NCBI GenBank assembly: GCA_041751425.1
Contig: JBGSXL010000030.1
Span: 1-64,000, forward strand
Source of the DNA: JAVVEG01 sp041751425
GTDB taxonomy: Bacteria; Pseudomonadota; Gammaproteobacteria; Pseudomonadales; Pseudohongiellaceae
DNA length: 64,000 nucleotides
Direction of reading: 5' to 3'
In this document: positions 16,071 through 25,166 of the stretch, in pieces
How positions within the stretch are numbered: position 1 is the stretch's first letter
Layout of the letters: each line of letters begins with the position of its first letter
The notes under the pieces: generated by a model
Database searches by the model: none
What the model was told of the DNA's origin: nothing
Seen by the model: only the letters and a program-made list of their open reading frames with translations
Made by a program: the position numbers and the translations under genes

Positions 16071-17210
16071 ATGCGTCAGCATAATCCCAGCTCTACAGTA
16101 GTTATCAGCGGAAGCGGTTTGTGGACGCCCGAACATATCGTCAGCAACGAGGAGCTGGTGCTGGCTTTGAATGCTTATGCCGACAAGTTCAACGCGGAAC
16201 ACGAAGCAGAAATTGCAGCCGGTATATGTCAGGCGGTTGCGAAATCGGATCCCGATTTCATTGAGAAGGCCAGCGGCATCAGACAACGCCATGCCTATGT
16301 GAAAGACGGCATTTTGGACGTTAACCGCATGCGACCGAACATTCCGGAGCGAGCTGAAAGCGAGCTCAGTCATCAGGCGGAAATTGCGCTGGCTGCAGCG
16401 AAAATTGCTTTAACTAATGCCGGCAAAGCTGCAACAGATATTGATGCAGTGATCGTCAGTTGCGCTTACACACAACGAGCATATCCGGCAATTGCGATTG
16501 AGGTGCAGGATGCGCTTGGTATAGAGGGGTTTGGTTTCGACATGCTGGTTGCGTGTTCGGCGGCAACTTTTGCTTTGCATCGCGCTTATGAGATGGTCAA
16601 GGCAGGTTCGGCACGTGCCGTCCTCGTTATCAATCCTGAGCTGATTACTCCTCAAGTCAATTTCTGTGATCGCGACAGTCATTTTATCTTTGGCGATGTA
16701 GCCACAGCCATTGTAGTTGAGCGTGGCGACACCGCCAGCAGTAAAGAACAATATGAAATACTGGGAACGCAGGCACAGACCATGTTTTCCAGCAATATAC
16801 GCTCAAACTTCAGTTATATGTCACGAACTCATGATGTGGATGCGTTCGGCCCGGATAAACTTTTTCATCAGGAGGGGCGCTCTGTTTTCAAGGAAGTGTG
16901 TCCCATGGCTGCTGAGCATATAGGCAATCACCTGACGCTATTGGGGTTTGCCATAGCGGATGTGAAACGCTGGTGGCTGCATCAGGCGAATATCAATATG
17001 AATCTGTTGATTGTGAAAAAACTGTTGGGTCGCGCAGCCACCGTAGAAGAGGCCCCCATTGTGTTGGACCGCTATGCGAATACCGCTTCCGCAGGGTCGA
17101 TCATCGCCTTTAATTTGCATAGCCAGGATTTACACGCTGGTGATATTGGTGTGATTTGCTCGTTTGGAGCAGGTTATTCTATTGGTAGCTTGATTGTGAA
17201 AAAACGCTAG
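16071..17210 (+). CDS. Beta-ketoacyl-ACP synthase III family protein
   Basis: A 379-residue thiolase-fold condensing enzyme. The catalytic cysteine sits in MLVACSAATFALHRAYE, the histidine in RWWLHQANINMNLLI, and the asparagine in DRYANTASAGSIIAFNL, giving the Cys-His-Asn triad of FabH. It is longer than housekeeping FabH (about 320 aa) because of an N-terminal insert (ALNAYADKFNAEHEAEIAAG). It therefore belongs to the longer 'FabH2' type known from pseudomonads, where such enzymes can condense longer acyl-CoA primers with malonyl-ACP. No other fab genes lie nearby. AGGA lies eight bases before the ATG. Confidence 0.87.
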   Translation: MRQHNPSSTVVISGSGLWTPEHIVSNEELVLALNAYADKFNAEHEAEIAAGICQAVAKSDPDFIEKASGIRQRHAYVKDGILDVNRMRPNIPERAESELSHQAEIALAAAKIALTNAGKAATDIDAVIVSCAYTQRAYPAIAIEVQDALGIEGFGFDMLVACSAATFALHRAYEMVKAGSARAVLVINPELITPQVNFCDRDSHFIFGDVATAIVVERGDTASSKEQYEILGTQAQTMFSSNIRSNFSYMSRTHDVDAFGPDKLFHQEGRSVFKEVCPMAAEHIGNHLTLLGFAIADVKRWWLHQANINMNLLIVKKLLGRAATVEEAPIVLDRYANTASAGSIIAFNLHSQDLHAGDIGVICSFGAGYSIGSLIVKKR

Positions 17211-17235
17211 TCTTAAAACTATAAAGAGGTATCTT

Positions 17236-18519
17236 ATGTCTCAATTACGTCGCATGCGAACAATAGGTTTCGCATTACTCTGTTCGTCGTTCGCTGCAAT
17301 GTCTGCGCAAGCGGACAATCTTTCTTACGCCAGTCCAGAATCCGTGGGCATGTCTTCTGCTGCACTCGAACGCATTACTCCTTTGTTACAGGGTTATATC
17401 GATGATGGAGAGTTGGTCGGGGCCGTCAGCATGGTTGCCCGCCGTGGTAAAGTAGTGCATTTCGAAAAATTCGGCACTTTGAATAAGGATACCGGGCAGG
17501 AGATGGAAACCGACAGTTTGTTCCGCATCTACTCCATGACCAAACCGATTACGACTGTTGCAGCGATGATGCTGTACGAAGAAGGCAAACTGCAAATCAC
17601 CGATCCAGTGGAGAAATTCCTGCCAGAGTTTGCCGGTGTGCGTGTAGTGGGTGAGGGTGGCAATCTGGTAGCTCAGGCACGACCTTTTACCATTCAGATG
17701 CTGATGACGCACAGTGCAGGGCTTACTTACGGTGTGTTTGGCGACACGCTGGTTGACAGAGAATACCGCGATGCACAGATTCTGGGTAATCAGGATCTGG
17801 CAGAAATGACAACACGTCTGGGCAGCATTCCACTGCAGTTTCAGCCTGGTACGCGTTTTCATTATGGCGTCAATACTGATGTTTTGGGTCGCGTAGTGGA
17901 GGTGGTTTCCGGACAAACACTGGATGAGTTTTTCCGCGAGAGAATCTTCGCGCCTCTGGAGATGACCGACACCTTCTTTGAAGTACCTGCCGACAAGCGT
18001 CCACGTTTTGGTACCAACCACTCGTATGATCCACGCACACAAACACTGGTAGTCAGTGATAGTCCCGCGACCAGTGCGTTCGCAAATAGCGTGATCTTCT
18101 ATTCCGGTGGTGGCGGTCTGGTGGGCACTGCAGAAGATTATATGCGCTTCAGTCAAATGATGCTGAATGGTGGTGAACTGGATGGCCAGCGTATCCTTGG
18201 GAGCAAGACTATTGAGTACATGACGCAGAATCACTTGCCCGGCATATTCCGTGGTCAGGGACCGGACAGCGGCATGAACCTGCCTGGCTTTGTGTCCGGT
18301 ACAGGTTTTGGACTGGGTTTCGCCGTTGTTGAAGATCCTGCGGCTGTCGGCGGTGTAGGCTCCAAAGGCGAATACTACTGGGGAGGTGCCGCAGGTACCA
18401 TGTTCTGGATAGACCCAGTGGAAGAATTAATCGGCGTAGTGATGATTCAACATATGAATGTGCAAGTGCCACTGCGTGCCGCATTCAAAGCAGTGACCTA
18501 TGGCGCTATCATCGATTGA
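17236..18519 (+). CDS. Serine hydrolase, class C beta-lactamase / esterase-like, secreted
   Basis: A 427-residue exported protein (signal peptide ending near AMSAQA) of the beta-lactamase family PF00144. The nucleophile motif S-x-x-K is in RIYSMTKPITTVAAMMLYEE, and the second motif Tyr-x-Asn is in FHYGVNTDVLGRVVEVV. The region GEYYWGGAAGTMFWIDP resembles the third (H/K-x-G-like) motif found in esterases of this family such as EstB. True beta-lactamase activity is not implied; ester or D-peptide hydrolysis is more likely. The start has an AGAGG ribosome-binding site. Its 3' end lies 34 bp before the next gene. Confidence 0.88.
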   Translation: MSQLRRMRTIGFALLCSSFAAMSAQADNLSYASPESVGMSSAALERITPLLQGYIDDGELVGAVSMVARRGKVVHFEKFGTLNKDTGQEMETDSLFRIYSMTKPITTVAAMMLYEEGKLQITDPVEKFLPEFAGVRVVGEGGNLVAQARPFTIQMLMTHSAGLTYGVFGDTLVDREYRDAQILGNQDLAEMTTRLGSIPLQFQPGTRFHYGVNTDVLGRVVEVVSGQTLDEFFRERIFAPLEMTDTFFEVPADKRPRFGTNHSYDPRTQTLVVSDSPATSAFANSVIFYSGGGGLVGTAEDYMRFSQMMLNGGELDGQRILGSKTIEYMTQNHLPGIFRGQGPDSGMNLPGFVSGTGFGLGFAVVEDPAAVGGVGSKGEYYWGGAAGTMFWIDPVEELIGVVMIQHMNVQVPLRAAFKAVTYGAIID

Positions 18520-18553
18520 TCTTTGCATCAGGCTGTCAAAGCAGAGGTGCTCA

Positions 18554-19192
18554 ATGCGTTATAAAAATCGCCTTGCATGTATGATGCTGGCGCTTTGCAC
18601 AAACGGCGTTACTGCTCAGCAGAGTGCCTCTGTTGAGCAGGCTTTGCCTGAGGAAATTGTGGTAACCGGAGAGCGCACGCTTTCCGGTTTGCGCTTTCAG
18701 ATGGATAGGGCGCAGGATGATATTTATCGCTTGTTTAATCAATTGTTGGATGACAGCAGATTCAAGATTAATTGCAACACTGAATCCAGTACGGGCAGTT
18801 ATATTCTGCAACGCAAATGTGAACCGGCATTCCTGGCAAACGAACGCGCCAGATATGCTGCGCAGACAGTAGCTGCCTGGCGCTCTGGCGAAGACCCTTC
18901 GTTACCTCCTACTCTGGCTATGGAAATGGCGCTCGCCACAGGTAGAGTATCTGATGAAGATCTCAAGTTCGACATGACTGATCAGTACGAAAAGATGAAC
19001 CAGCACATGTATGAATTAGCTATGAGTAATACCGAGCTGCAACAGGCACTTTTGAAATTGGCCGCACTGCAAGCAGATTATGTTTCTTTGGAAGAGCAAC
19101 AGAAGAGCAGGCGACAAGCTGATAGTCGTGGGGGAATCCTGTGCGGAATTTTTTCACGTGCCTGCAGGAAAGAAGGCGAGCCGACACCTTAA
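18554..19192 (+). CDS. Secreted protein of unknown function with a TonB-plug-like EIVVTGER segment
   Basis: A 212-residue product I do not recognise. A signal peptide (cleavage near VTAQQ) is followed by LPEEIVVTGERTLSGLR, a phrase usually found at the start of the plug domain of TonB-dependent receptors. No beta-barrel follows here. The middle carries two cysteines (KINCNTESSTGSY, LQRKCEPAF) likely to form a disulfide. The C-terminal third is helical and charged (MNQHMYELAMSNTELQQALLKL), then basic with two more cysteines (GILCGIFSRACRK). The start at ATG 18554 has AGAGG upstream and gives an N-terminal signal peptide. It may be co-transcribed with the serine hydrolase. Confidence 0.75.
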   Translation: MRYKNRLACMMLALCTNGVTAQQSASVEQALPEEIVVTGERTLSGLRFQMDRAQDDIYRLFNQLLDDSRFKINCNTESSTGSYILQRKCEPAFLANERARYAAQTVAAWRSGEDPSLPPTLAMEMALATGRVSDEDLKFDMTDQYEKMNQHMYELAMSNTELQQALLKLAALQADYVSLEEQQKSRRQADSRGGILCGIFSRACRKEGEPTP

Positions 19193-19209
19193 CTTTAATC
19201 CAGTAACGA

Positions 19210-20172
19210 TCAGTTTACGAATAAGGTAAAACTCAGCCAGATATACGCTACATAGCCTGCCAACAACACAACCCCCTCAGTTCGACTTAAACGCATTCCT
19301 GTATAAAGGAAGACCATCAGCAATACAGAAGCGGCAAGCATTACCCATTGGTCAAACTGCAGAATTCTTGCAGTTACGGGAAGCGGCTGCAATATTGCCG
19401 ATAGGCCCAAAATGCCCAGCACATTAAAAATATTACTACCAAGTATATTGCCAACCGCAACATCTGCGTGCTTGCGCAGGGCTGCCAACACTGAAACAGA
19501 AAGTTCAGGCAGTGAAGTCCCCAAGGCTACCAGAGTGAGGCCGATAACAGCATCGGATACTCCCATTAGCAGGGCAATACCAGTTGCGCCTTGCAACAGT
19601 AGTCTTGCGCCAATAACAAGCAGTAACAATCCGATAACCAGATACAGCAAAGTTGCTGGGACAGAAACAGGAAGTGCAGTCACTTCTTCGGATTCAGCGA
19701 TATTCATCGAAGCAGCGGGGTTGTCGACTTGGCGTTCGGAGCGATATGCAATCACCAGATATATGACCAATCCCGTCAGAAGCAACAATGCGTCAGCACG
19801 ACCCAGCGCACTGCCTATAGCAAGAAGTATGAACAGAACAGCAGCGACAACACCAGTCAGCCCATCGCGACGCAACGACATGGGTTGCACCGCCAATGGC
19901 GTGATTATCGCGCATAGGCCGAGAATGAGCAGGATATTACTGATATTGCTGCCAACAACGTTCCCGATAGCGATGTCCGGTTGTTGGTTGATAGCGGCGC
20001 CAACCGAGACCACCAATTCAGGTGCGGAGGTGCCAAAGCCAACGATAACCAGGCCGGCAAGCAGAGGAGAAACATCGAGCCTTTTTGCCGCAGACAAGGC
20101 GCCACGTATAAGACTCTCACCACCAACGGTTAACAGGACTAACCCTACAGCAACGAGCAAAGCATTAATCAT
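19210..20172 (-). CDS. Calcium/sodium antiporter (CaCA family, YrbG-like)
   Basis: A 320-residue integral membrane antiporter made of two inverted halves. The alpha-1 repeat reads GFGTSAPELVVSVGAAI with GNVVGSNISNILLILG; the alpha-2 repeat reads ALGTSLPELSVSVLAAL with GNILGSNIFNVLGILG. These are the ion-coordinating Glu and Asn/Ser motifs of Na+/Ca2+ exchangers. About ten hydrophobic helices are visible. It ends a run of minus-strand genes (23627 down to 19210), but with a 95-bp gap after the Npt-like gene it may have its own promoter. Confidence 0.92.
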   Translation of the reverse strand: MINALLVAVGLVLLTVGGESLIRGALSAAKRLDVSPLLAGLVIVGFGTSAPELVVSVGAAINQQPDIAIGNVVGSNISNILLILGLCAIITPLAVQPMSLRRDGLTGVVAAVLFILLAIGSALGRADALLLLTGLVIYLVIAYRSERQVDNPAASMNIAESEEVTALPVSVPATLLYLVIGLLLLVIGARLLLQGATGIALLMGVSDAVIGLTLVALGTSLPELSVSVLAALRKHADVAVGNILGSNIFNVLGILGLSAILQPLPVTARILQFDQWVMLAASVLLMVFLYTGMRLSRTEGVVLLAGYVAYIWLSFTLFVN

Positions 20173-20267
20173 CTACCACCACCGCGAAAGACGTTTCTAA
20201 CACAAACAATGTGAATAGTATGCTGAAGTGGAAACTATTCCAAGAGAATAAATTCTATTGTGTCGGT

Positions 20268-21650
20268 TTACTTTTTTTCAAACTCCTTGTGCTTGTGACC
20301 AAGCCAGAGGGCGACAAAGAACCACAATACGGACACAGGTAACATGGTTAACGCCAGTGCCGAAAGGCTGAAACCAAATGCTGCGATGAAGGTATAGGAC
20401 CAGGCACCAATCTGGTCACCCACACGGTATACAACCGTGTCGTTGAAGTTCTTCGCTTTGTATTTGTCTGTTCGCGGAAGAACGGTATACAAAGCTTCTC
20501 TGGCGGGGCGTTGAATGGCGAAATTGGTGGTGCGGCGCAGTACATCGAACGCGATCACTACTACGAGTACCGGAGCGACTGCCAGCAAGCCAAATCCAAT
20601 AAAACTGACAATAGGCAGGAATGCCAGCGCTGCTCCTACGCCAAACCATTTCAGGATGCGTCCGGTCATAAACATTTGCAGTATCAGAGTCAAGGCATTG
20701 GTCACCAGATCGCGGTTGGCGAACAATTGCGTACGCCCGGTGCGGTCATCTCCAAACACTTCATTGACGATGGCGATCTGTTGAAAATACAGGAATGTCG
20801 AAACGATGGTGAACATCAGCATCAGGATGGCTATACCGAGCAGATATGGTGACTTCAGAACATGTTTGATTCCTTCCAGCGCCCCGCCGCCAATTATCTG
20901 ATTTTCTTTTGCTGCTGCGGCAGCGCTGATCTGCCGTAACGTAGCTTCATCCAATGCTAATTGTTCGTTGACCGAAACGGGCTGAGTGGTGGAAGACTGT
21001 GCTGCCTCTTCCTTGATGCCAGCCATTGCCAGACTTTCTTCCGTTTGGCCTAAATAAGCAGAAACCCGTGCAGCAAGTTCGAGCAAGACTGCGGAGACTA
21101 ACAGCAAAGCAACCGGGCTAAATAACTCAACCAGGGTAGACGTGATAATGGATCCGGATAAAGCTCCCGCAGTGCCACCAACGGCGATTATGCCAAACAA
21201 ACGTTTGCTCTGTGATGGTCGGAAAATATCATTGACGAATGACCAGAACACAGAGACTACGAACAAGTTGAAAACACTGGTCCAGATGAAAAATATACGC
21301 CCGGCCCAGATTTCGCTGTTGCCTTCCACCATCTGAAATAAAAAAAAGAACAATAGAAGGTTGACAATAAAAAAGCGGTACACAAGAGGAACAAACTGGC
21401 GGCGCGGATACTTGCTGACCAAAAACCCATATAAGGGCTGCAGCAACAGCATACCAACCAAGGTGCCGGTAAACAGCCAGGCTAGATTTTCGACGCCGCC
21501 CGCTGCGCCCATATCATCGCGAATAGGCCGGATAATGTAGTAGGCGCTCAGCAACAGGAAATAATAGGTGCCAGAACAAAACAGCGCCGCCCCTTCGCCG
21601 GGGCGTACATCCGTGCTGCGGCTCAATAGCCGTGTGATGGGACTATTCAT
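20268..21650 (-). CDS. Npt1/Npt2-like (nucleotide transporter-type) major facilitator protein
   Basis: A 460-residue polytopic membrane protein with roughly 12 hydrophobic segments. Its opening (GEGAALFCSGTYYFLLLSAY, then YIIRPIRDDMG) and later blocks (RPAREALYTVLPRTDKYKAK; FNDTVVYRVGDQIGAW) match a proteobacterial family annotated as MFS or Npt1/Npt2-type transporters, distant relatives of ADP/ATP translocases. In free-living bacteria a nucleotide substrate is unproven, so I would not assign one. The start lies 7 bp after the aldo/keto reductase stop, so the two are co-transcribed. Confidence 0.78.
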   Translation of the reverse strand: MNSPITRLLSRSTDVRPGEGAALFCSGTYYFLLLSAYYIIRPIRDDMGAAGGVENLAWLFTGTLVGMLLLQPLYGFLVSKYPRRQFVPLVYRFFIVNLLLFFFLFQMVEGNSEIWAGRIFFIWTSVFNLFVVSVFWSFVNDIFRPSQSKRLFGIIAVGGTAGALSGSIITSTLVELFSPVALLLVSAVLLELAARVSAYLGQTEESLAMAGIKEEAAQSSTTQPVSVNEQLALDEATLRQISAAAAAKENQIIGGGALEGIKHVLKSPYLLGIAILMLMFTIVSTFLYFQQIAIVNEVFGDDRTGRTQLFANRDLVTNALTLILQMFMTGRILKWFGVGAALAFLPIVSFIGFGLLAVAPVLVVVIAFDVLRRTTNFAIQRPAREALYTVLPRTDKYKAKNFNDTVVYRVGDQIGAWSYTFIAAFGFSLSALALTMLPVSVLWFFVALWLGHKHKEFEKK

Positions 21651-21657
21651 GGCCGTC

Positions 21658-22599
21658 TTATGCCGCGTCTATCAAGTCGGCCATACGCCGCCTCATTGCA
21701 GCGTCCGGCAAGCCACCCCTGGAGGCACCGATATTATCAGTCAGATAATCCGGGCGTGCGGTGCCAGGTATCGCAGTGGTTACTGCCGGATGTGAGACGA
21801 TATATTTAAGCGCGAACTGTGCCCAGGTGCTGATATCCAGTTCAGCGGCCCACTCGGGGATTGGCTGCTCGCCGAATGCCTCGAAAACGCGGCCACGACC
21901 AAATGGCAAATTAATCTGCACGGCAACGCCACGGTCCAACGCCAGTGGCAAAATACGTTCATCCGCTGAGCGATTGTCGATGGCATAATCAATCTGAATA
22001 AAATCCATTTCATGACTGGCCAGCACCCGCTCGAATTCTTCGTATTGTTGTTTGGAGGATGTAGTCATGCCGTAATAGCGAATTCTGCCTGCTGCTTTCA
22101 TGTCGCGGAGTATAGGCAGCATCTGTTCAACACCACCCAGATTGTGTACTTGCAACAAATCAAAACGGTCCGTTTGCAGGCGCTCGAAAGAACGCTCAAT
22201 TTCCGCCAGTCCCGCTGCTACACTTTGGCGACCGGCACCCACTTTAGTGCAGATAAATAATTGATCGCGATTGCCAAGTTCTGCTGTCAGATTACCAACC
22301 ACCGTTTCCGCATTGCCGTAAGAAGGTGCCGTGTCTACCATAACACCGCCGGTTCCGGGCAGATTGCGCAGTACTTCCCGCAGTGGGCTCAACTCTTCTT
22401 CGGTGGCGGCTACGTCATAGCGACGCGCCGTACCAATGCCGATCAAGGGGACACGCTCACCTGAAGATGGAATGGCTTTCGTTAACAATTCTCCATGCTG
22501 GGCGAGAAGATCTTTGCTACCCAGTGCCAGACCTGCGCCCAGGCCGAGGCCCAATTTCAAAGCAGTACGCCGATTCACGGCAGGGTTGAACCTGGACAT
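21658..22599 (-). CDS. Aldo/keto reductase with Tat signal peptide
   Basis: A 313-residue protein. The N-terminus NRRTALKLGLGLGAGLALG is a twin-arginine signal, so the folded enzyme is exported. The reductase domain follows: VDTAPSYGNAETVVG (catalytic Asp and Tyr), LFICTKVGAG (Lys) and FDLLQVHNLGGVEQML (His), which make the AKR tetrad. The C-terminal NADPH-site sequence is less obvious. An exported NADPH-dependent enzyme is unusual, but Tat-exported AKR-like proteins occur. AGGAGATAACTG precedes the ATG. It lies 26 bp downstream of the secreted-protein gene and 7 bp upstream of the Npt-like transporter. Confidence 0.87.
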   Translation of the reverse strand: MSRFNPAVNRRTALKLGLGLGAGLALGSKDLLAQHGELLTKAIPSSGERVPLIGIGTARRYDVAATEEELSPLREVLRNLPGTGGVMVDTAPSYGNAETVVGNLTAELGNRDQLFICTKVGAGRQSVAAGLAEIERSFERLQTDRFDLLQVHNLGGVEQMLPILRDMKAAGRIRYYGMTTSSKQQYEEFERVLASHEMDFIQIDYAIDNRSADERILPLALDRGVAVQINLPFGRGRVFEAFGEQPIPEWAAELDISTWAQFALKYIVSHPAVTTAIPGTARPDYLTDNIGASRGGLPDAAMRRRMADLIDAA

Positions 22600-22625
22600 C
22601 AGTTATCTCCTGTATTGAATTATTG

Positions 22626-23627
22626 TCAGTTCTGCTGATCCATTTCCTGCTGCCGTGCACCCGCCAGAATACCGGGTAGAGCGTAATTACCCTCATGGCA
22701 GGCATATTCATACATTTTGTCGCCATCAGGTCTGGCGCGCATGGGTATCTCCGCCGTCCATGAAGTTGTAAACACATTCGGGTCATCCATCGTGAAGCTG
22801 TACACAAGTTGATTTTCGGATGCGCGCGTAAAGCGTTCGGTAACCGTCAGGGTTTCACTCGCGCCCCGGTAGGATTGCTGAGGATGAAAGTTTTTCGTAG
22901 TCACCACCAGCGTGTCGCCATCCCAATGGCCAACCGAATCACCCATCCATTTGATCATGTGTTCGGGCAAGTGTTCATCGTTCAGCCTAATGATGCGCGC
23001 GTCATGCACCATCTCAACCATGATCATGACATAGTCCGGAGTCTGCACAATCTGATAGTTGTTGTTATACATAACCGGCAACATAGGCGGCCCGGAGCTG
23101 GAGCTGAATGAGAGCAGGCAGCGTTCGCCTAATGGTCGCAATTCGGGACCATCGAAGGGAGCAACTCCCGGACGTTGCCGCCACTGGGCAGCCAAACCCA
23201 TCTGGCGACCGCCCTCAGCCATCGGAATCTGGCCATTAGGTGGGTCAATAACAAGCGATGTACGGTATTCCCCATTGATCACCGCCACGTTGGTGCCGCG
23301 GTCCAGCCAGAAAAGGTTGTAACCGGCATCGGTATTGCCATCATCGGGTGGGGGACGGTTCGGATCGCTGGGTTGGTCTGCTTGTTCAACACGCGCTATA
23401 GCCATACGCTCGCGCTCGCTGGCTTCTTCTTCAGTCAAAAAGCGTTTGTCACCAAATTCGGCAGGGCGCTCCAGGGGGGTTTGCGTGGCATTGGTCCAAA
23501 TGCCCTGTAAGTCAGGCTTTCCGTCCGGTGTACGTGGTATCACCCATTCATCGGCTGCAGTGCATATGGTTGTCATCGCGGAAAAACCGATAGCGGTAAT
23601 CAGATAGCCAAGCCCTTTGTGTTTCAT
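22626..23627 (-). CDS. Secreted protein of unknown function ('DGKPDLQGIW' family)
   Basis: A 333-residue exported protein. Behind the signal peptide (cleavage near TICTAADEW) is the sequence RTPDGKPDLQGIWTNATQ, a family-wide opening seen in many uncharacterised secreted proteins of acidobacteria and marine gammaproteobacteria. The rest is mixed alpha/beta, with conserved-looking blocks such as RTSLVIDPPNGQIP, GERCLLSFSSSSGPPMLP and DSVGHWDGDTLVVTTKNF. I know of no established biochemical function. It heads the minus-strand cluster with the Tat-exported reductase, which hints at a shared periplasmic role. Confidence 0.8.
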   Translation of the reverse strand: MKHKGLGYLITAIGFSAMTTICTAADEWVIPRTPDGKPDLQGIWTNATQTPLERPAEFGDKRFLTEEEASERERMAIARVEQADQPSDPNRPPPDDGNTDAGYNLFWLDRGTNVAVINGEYRTSLVIDPPNGQIPMAEGGRQMGLAAQWRQRPGVAPFDGPELRPLGERCLLSFSSSSGPPMLPVMYNNNYQIVQTPDYVMIMVEMVHDARIIRLNDEHLPEHMIKWMGDSVGHWDGDTLVVTTKNFHPQQSYRGASETLTVTERFTRASENQLVYSFTMDDPNVFTTSWTAEIPMRARPDGDKMYEYACHEGNYALPGILAGARQQEMDQQN

Positions 23628-23722
23628 GGAGTTGCTCCAGTCTTTATTGGTAGATGCGGCGCTGCAATAGTAGACCAGCGCCGCGTCTTTTACTATTCGC
23701 AGCGATGTCGTTTCAGCGCAAA

Positions 23723-25024
23723 CTATTGGCCATTCAAATAGTCCAGTGTCAGCGCTGTCATTGCCTGCACGCCTATTGGCAAAGCCCGCTCGTCAGCAAA
23801 AAAGTAAGGCGAATGGTTGGGGAATACCATGTCTGGGTTATCTGATCCTATGCCAAGGAAGAAAAACATGCCGGGAACCTCATTGGCGTAGTAGGAAAAG
23901 TCTTCTGCGCCGGTAATCTGTGGTGCTTCAATCAGACCATCGCCAACAACTCTTTGCAACGTGGGTGACATGCTGCGGGTGAGGGCAGGATCATTGCTGG
24001 TGACGCCATAGCCGAGGCTGATTTCCACCTCTACGGTGGCGCCGGCGCTGGCAGCAATCTGGGTAGCAGTGCGGGTGACGCGTTCATGGATCTGTGTGCG
24101 CGTTGCGGCATCGAAAGTGCGTAGCGTGCCGATCATTTCCACAGAGTCGGGAATAATATTGCTGCGGATGCCGCCATTGATAGCACCGACAGTCACAATG
24201 GAGGGTGTCAGTGTCGAATCAAGCTGGCGACTGGGTATGGTCTGCAGGCCCATAACAATCTGTGAGGCGACAACGATGGGATCTATGCCGGCCCAGGGTG
24301 CTGCACCATGCGTTTGTTGTCCCTGCACTTTGATGCGGAATGAATCGCTGGATGCCATGGTGCCGCCTTCGCGAACAGCAATAACGCCGATAGGTATAGG
24401 CCAGACATGCAGGCCAAACACGGCATCGGGGCGCAAGGTATCGAATATGCCTTCTTTGAGCATCAACTCCGCACCGCCTTCTTCGCCTTCCGGTGCGCCT
24501 TCCTCAGCCGGTTGGAATATAAACATAACAGTACCAGGCAGTTCCTCCCTTAATCCGGCTAGTACCCGTGCCGCGCCCATCAGAATGGCAATATGATTGT
24601 CATGGCCGCAGGCGTGCATGACGCCAACGTCCTGACCATTGTATTCAGTGCGTACTTTGGAGGCGAATGGCAGATCGACCATTTCTTCCACCGGCAACCC
24701 ATCCATGTCGGCGCGCAGAGCAACTACCGGTCCGGGACGTCCACCTCGCAGAATTCCAACCACTCCTGTGTGAGCGATACCGGTTTCAACCTCCATGCCC
24801 AATAATTGAAGATGTTCCGCGACGATGGCTGATGTGCGAAATTCACGATTGCCCAGTTCGGGATGTTGATGAAAATCGCGCCGCCACTCGACGACCTGCG
24901 GCATGACTCGATCGACCAATGATTGTACGTGTTCGGGTAGAGCTGCTTGCTGCGCAAATATACCGGAGCTTGCTGAGAGAAGACCGAGCGCTAAACAGGT
25001 GGCGGACAGGTGACGCATTTTCAT
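23723..25024 (-). CDS. M20D amidohydrolase (N-acyl amino acid / hippurate hydrolase type), exported
   Basis: A 433-residue metallopeptidase-fold hydrolase with a signal peptide (LALGLLSASSGIFAQQ). Metal-binding and catalytic blocks of peptidase family M20D are present: VALRADMDGLPVEE, MHACGHDNHIAILMGAARVL, FIFQPAEEGAPEGEEGG, VFGLHVWPIPIG and the C-terminal TGAEDFSYYANEVPG. The family cleaves N-acyl or N-aroyl amino acids. Periplasmic location suggests scavenging of conjugated amino acids. It is separated from the upstream and downstream genes by about 140 and 95 bp and is probably monocistronic. Confidence 0.9.
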   Translation of the reverse strand: MKMRHLSATCLALGLLSASSGIFAQQAALPEHVQSLVDRVMPQVVEWRRDFHQHPELGNREFRTSAIVAEHLQLLGMEVETGIAHTGVVGILRGGRPGPVVALRADMDGLPVEEMVDLPFASKVRTEYNGQDVGVMHACGHDNHIAILMGAARVLAGLREELPGTVMFIFQPAEEGAPEGEEGGAELMLKEGIFDTLRPDAVFGLHVWPIPIGVIAVREGGTMASSDSFRIKVQGQQTHGAAPWAGIDPIVVASQIVMGLQTIPSRQLDSTLTPSIVTVGAINGGIRSNIIPDSVEMIGTLRTFDAATRTQIHERVTRTATQIAASAGATVEVEISLGYGVTSNDPALTRSMSPTLQRVVGDGLIEAPQITGAEDFSYYANEVPGMFFFLGIGSDNPDMVFPNHSPYFFADERALPIGVQAMTALTLDYLNGQ

Positions 25025-25166
25025 GATGTCTGGCTCCGACTGGGGAATTCTGATTGACAGCAGTGGCCGCTTTCATTGACGGCTCTACAATTTGTCTGAC
25101 CCGCAAAGAATATCGCAGCTGTTCAGGCAATGCCAGAACGCAGGGGAAGCTCTTTATGACGAAAGC

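Noticed and set aside
17386..18234. Minus-strand frame of 282 codons opposite the serine hydrolase gene
   Set aside because: Shadow frame. The plus strand encodes the S-x-x-K and Tyr-x-Asn motifs in order, and the antisense product matches nothing I recognise.
19412..20200. Plus-strand frame of 262 codons opposite the Na+/Ca2+ antiporter
   Set aside because: Serine/threonine/proline-rich antisense of a repeated membrane protein; the minus strand carries both exchanger repeats.
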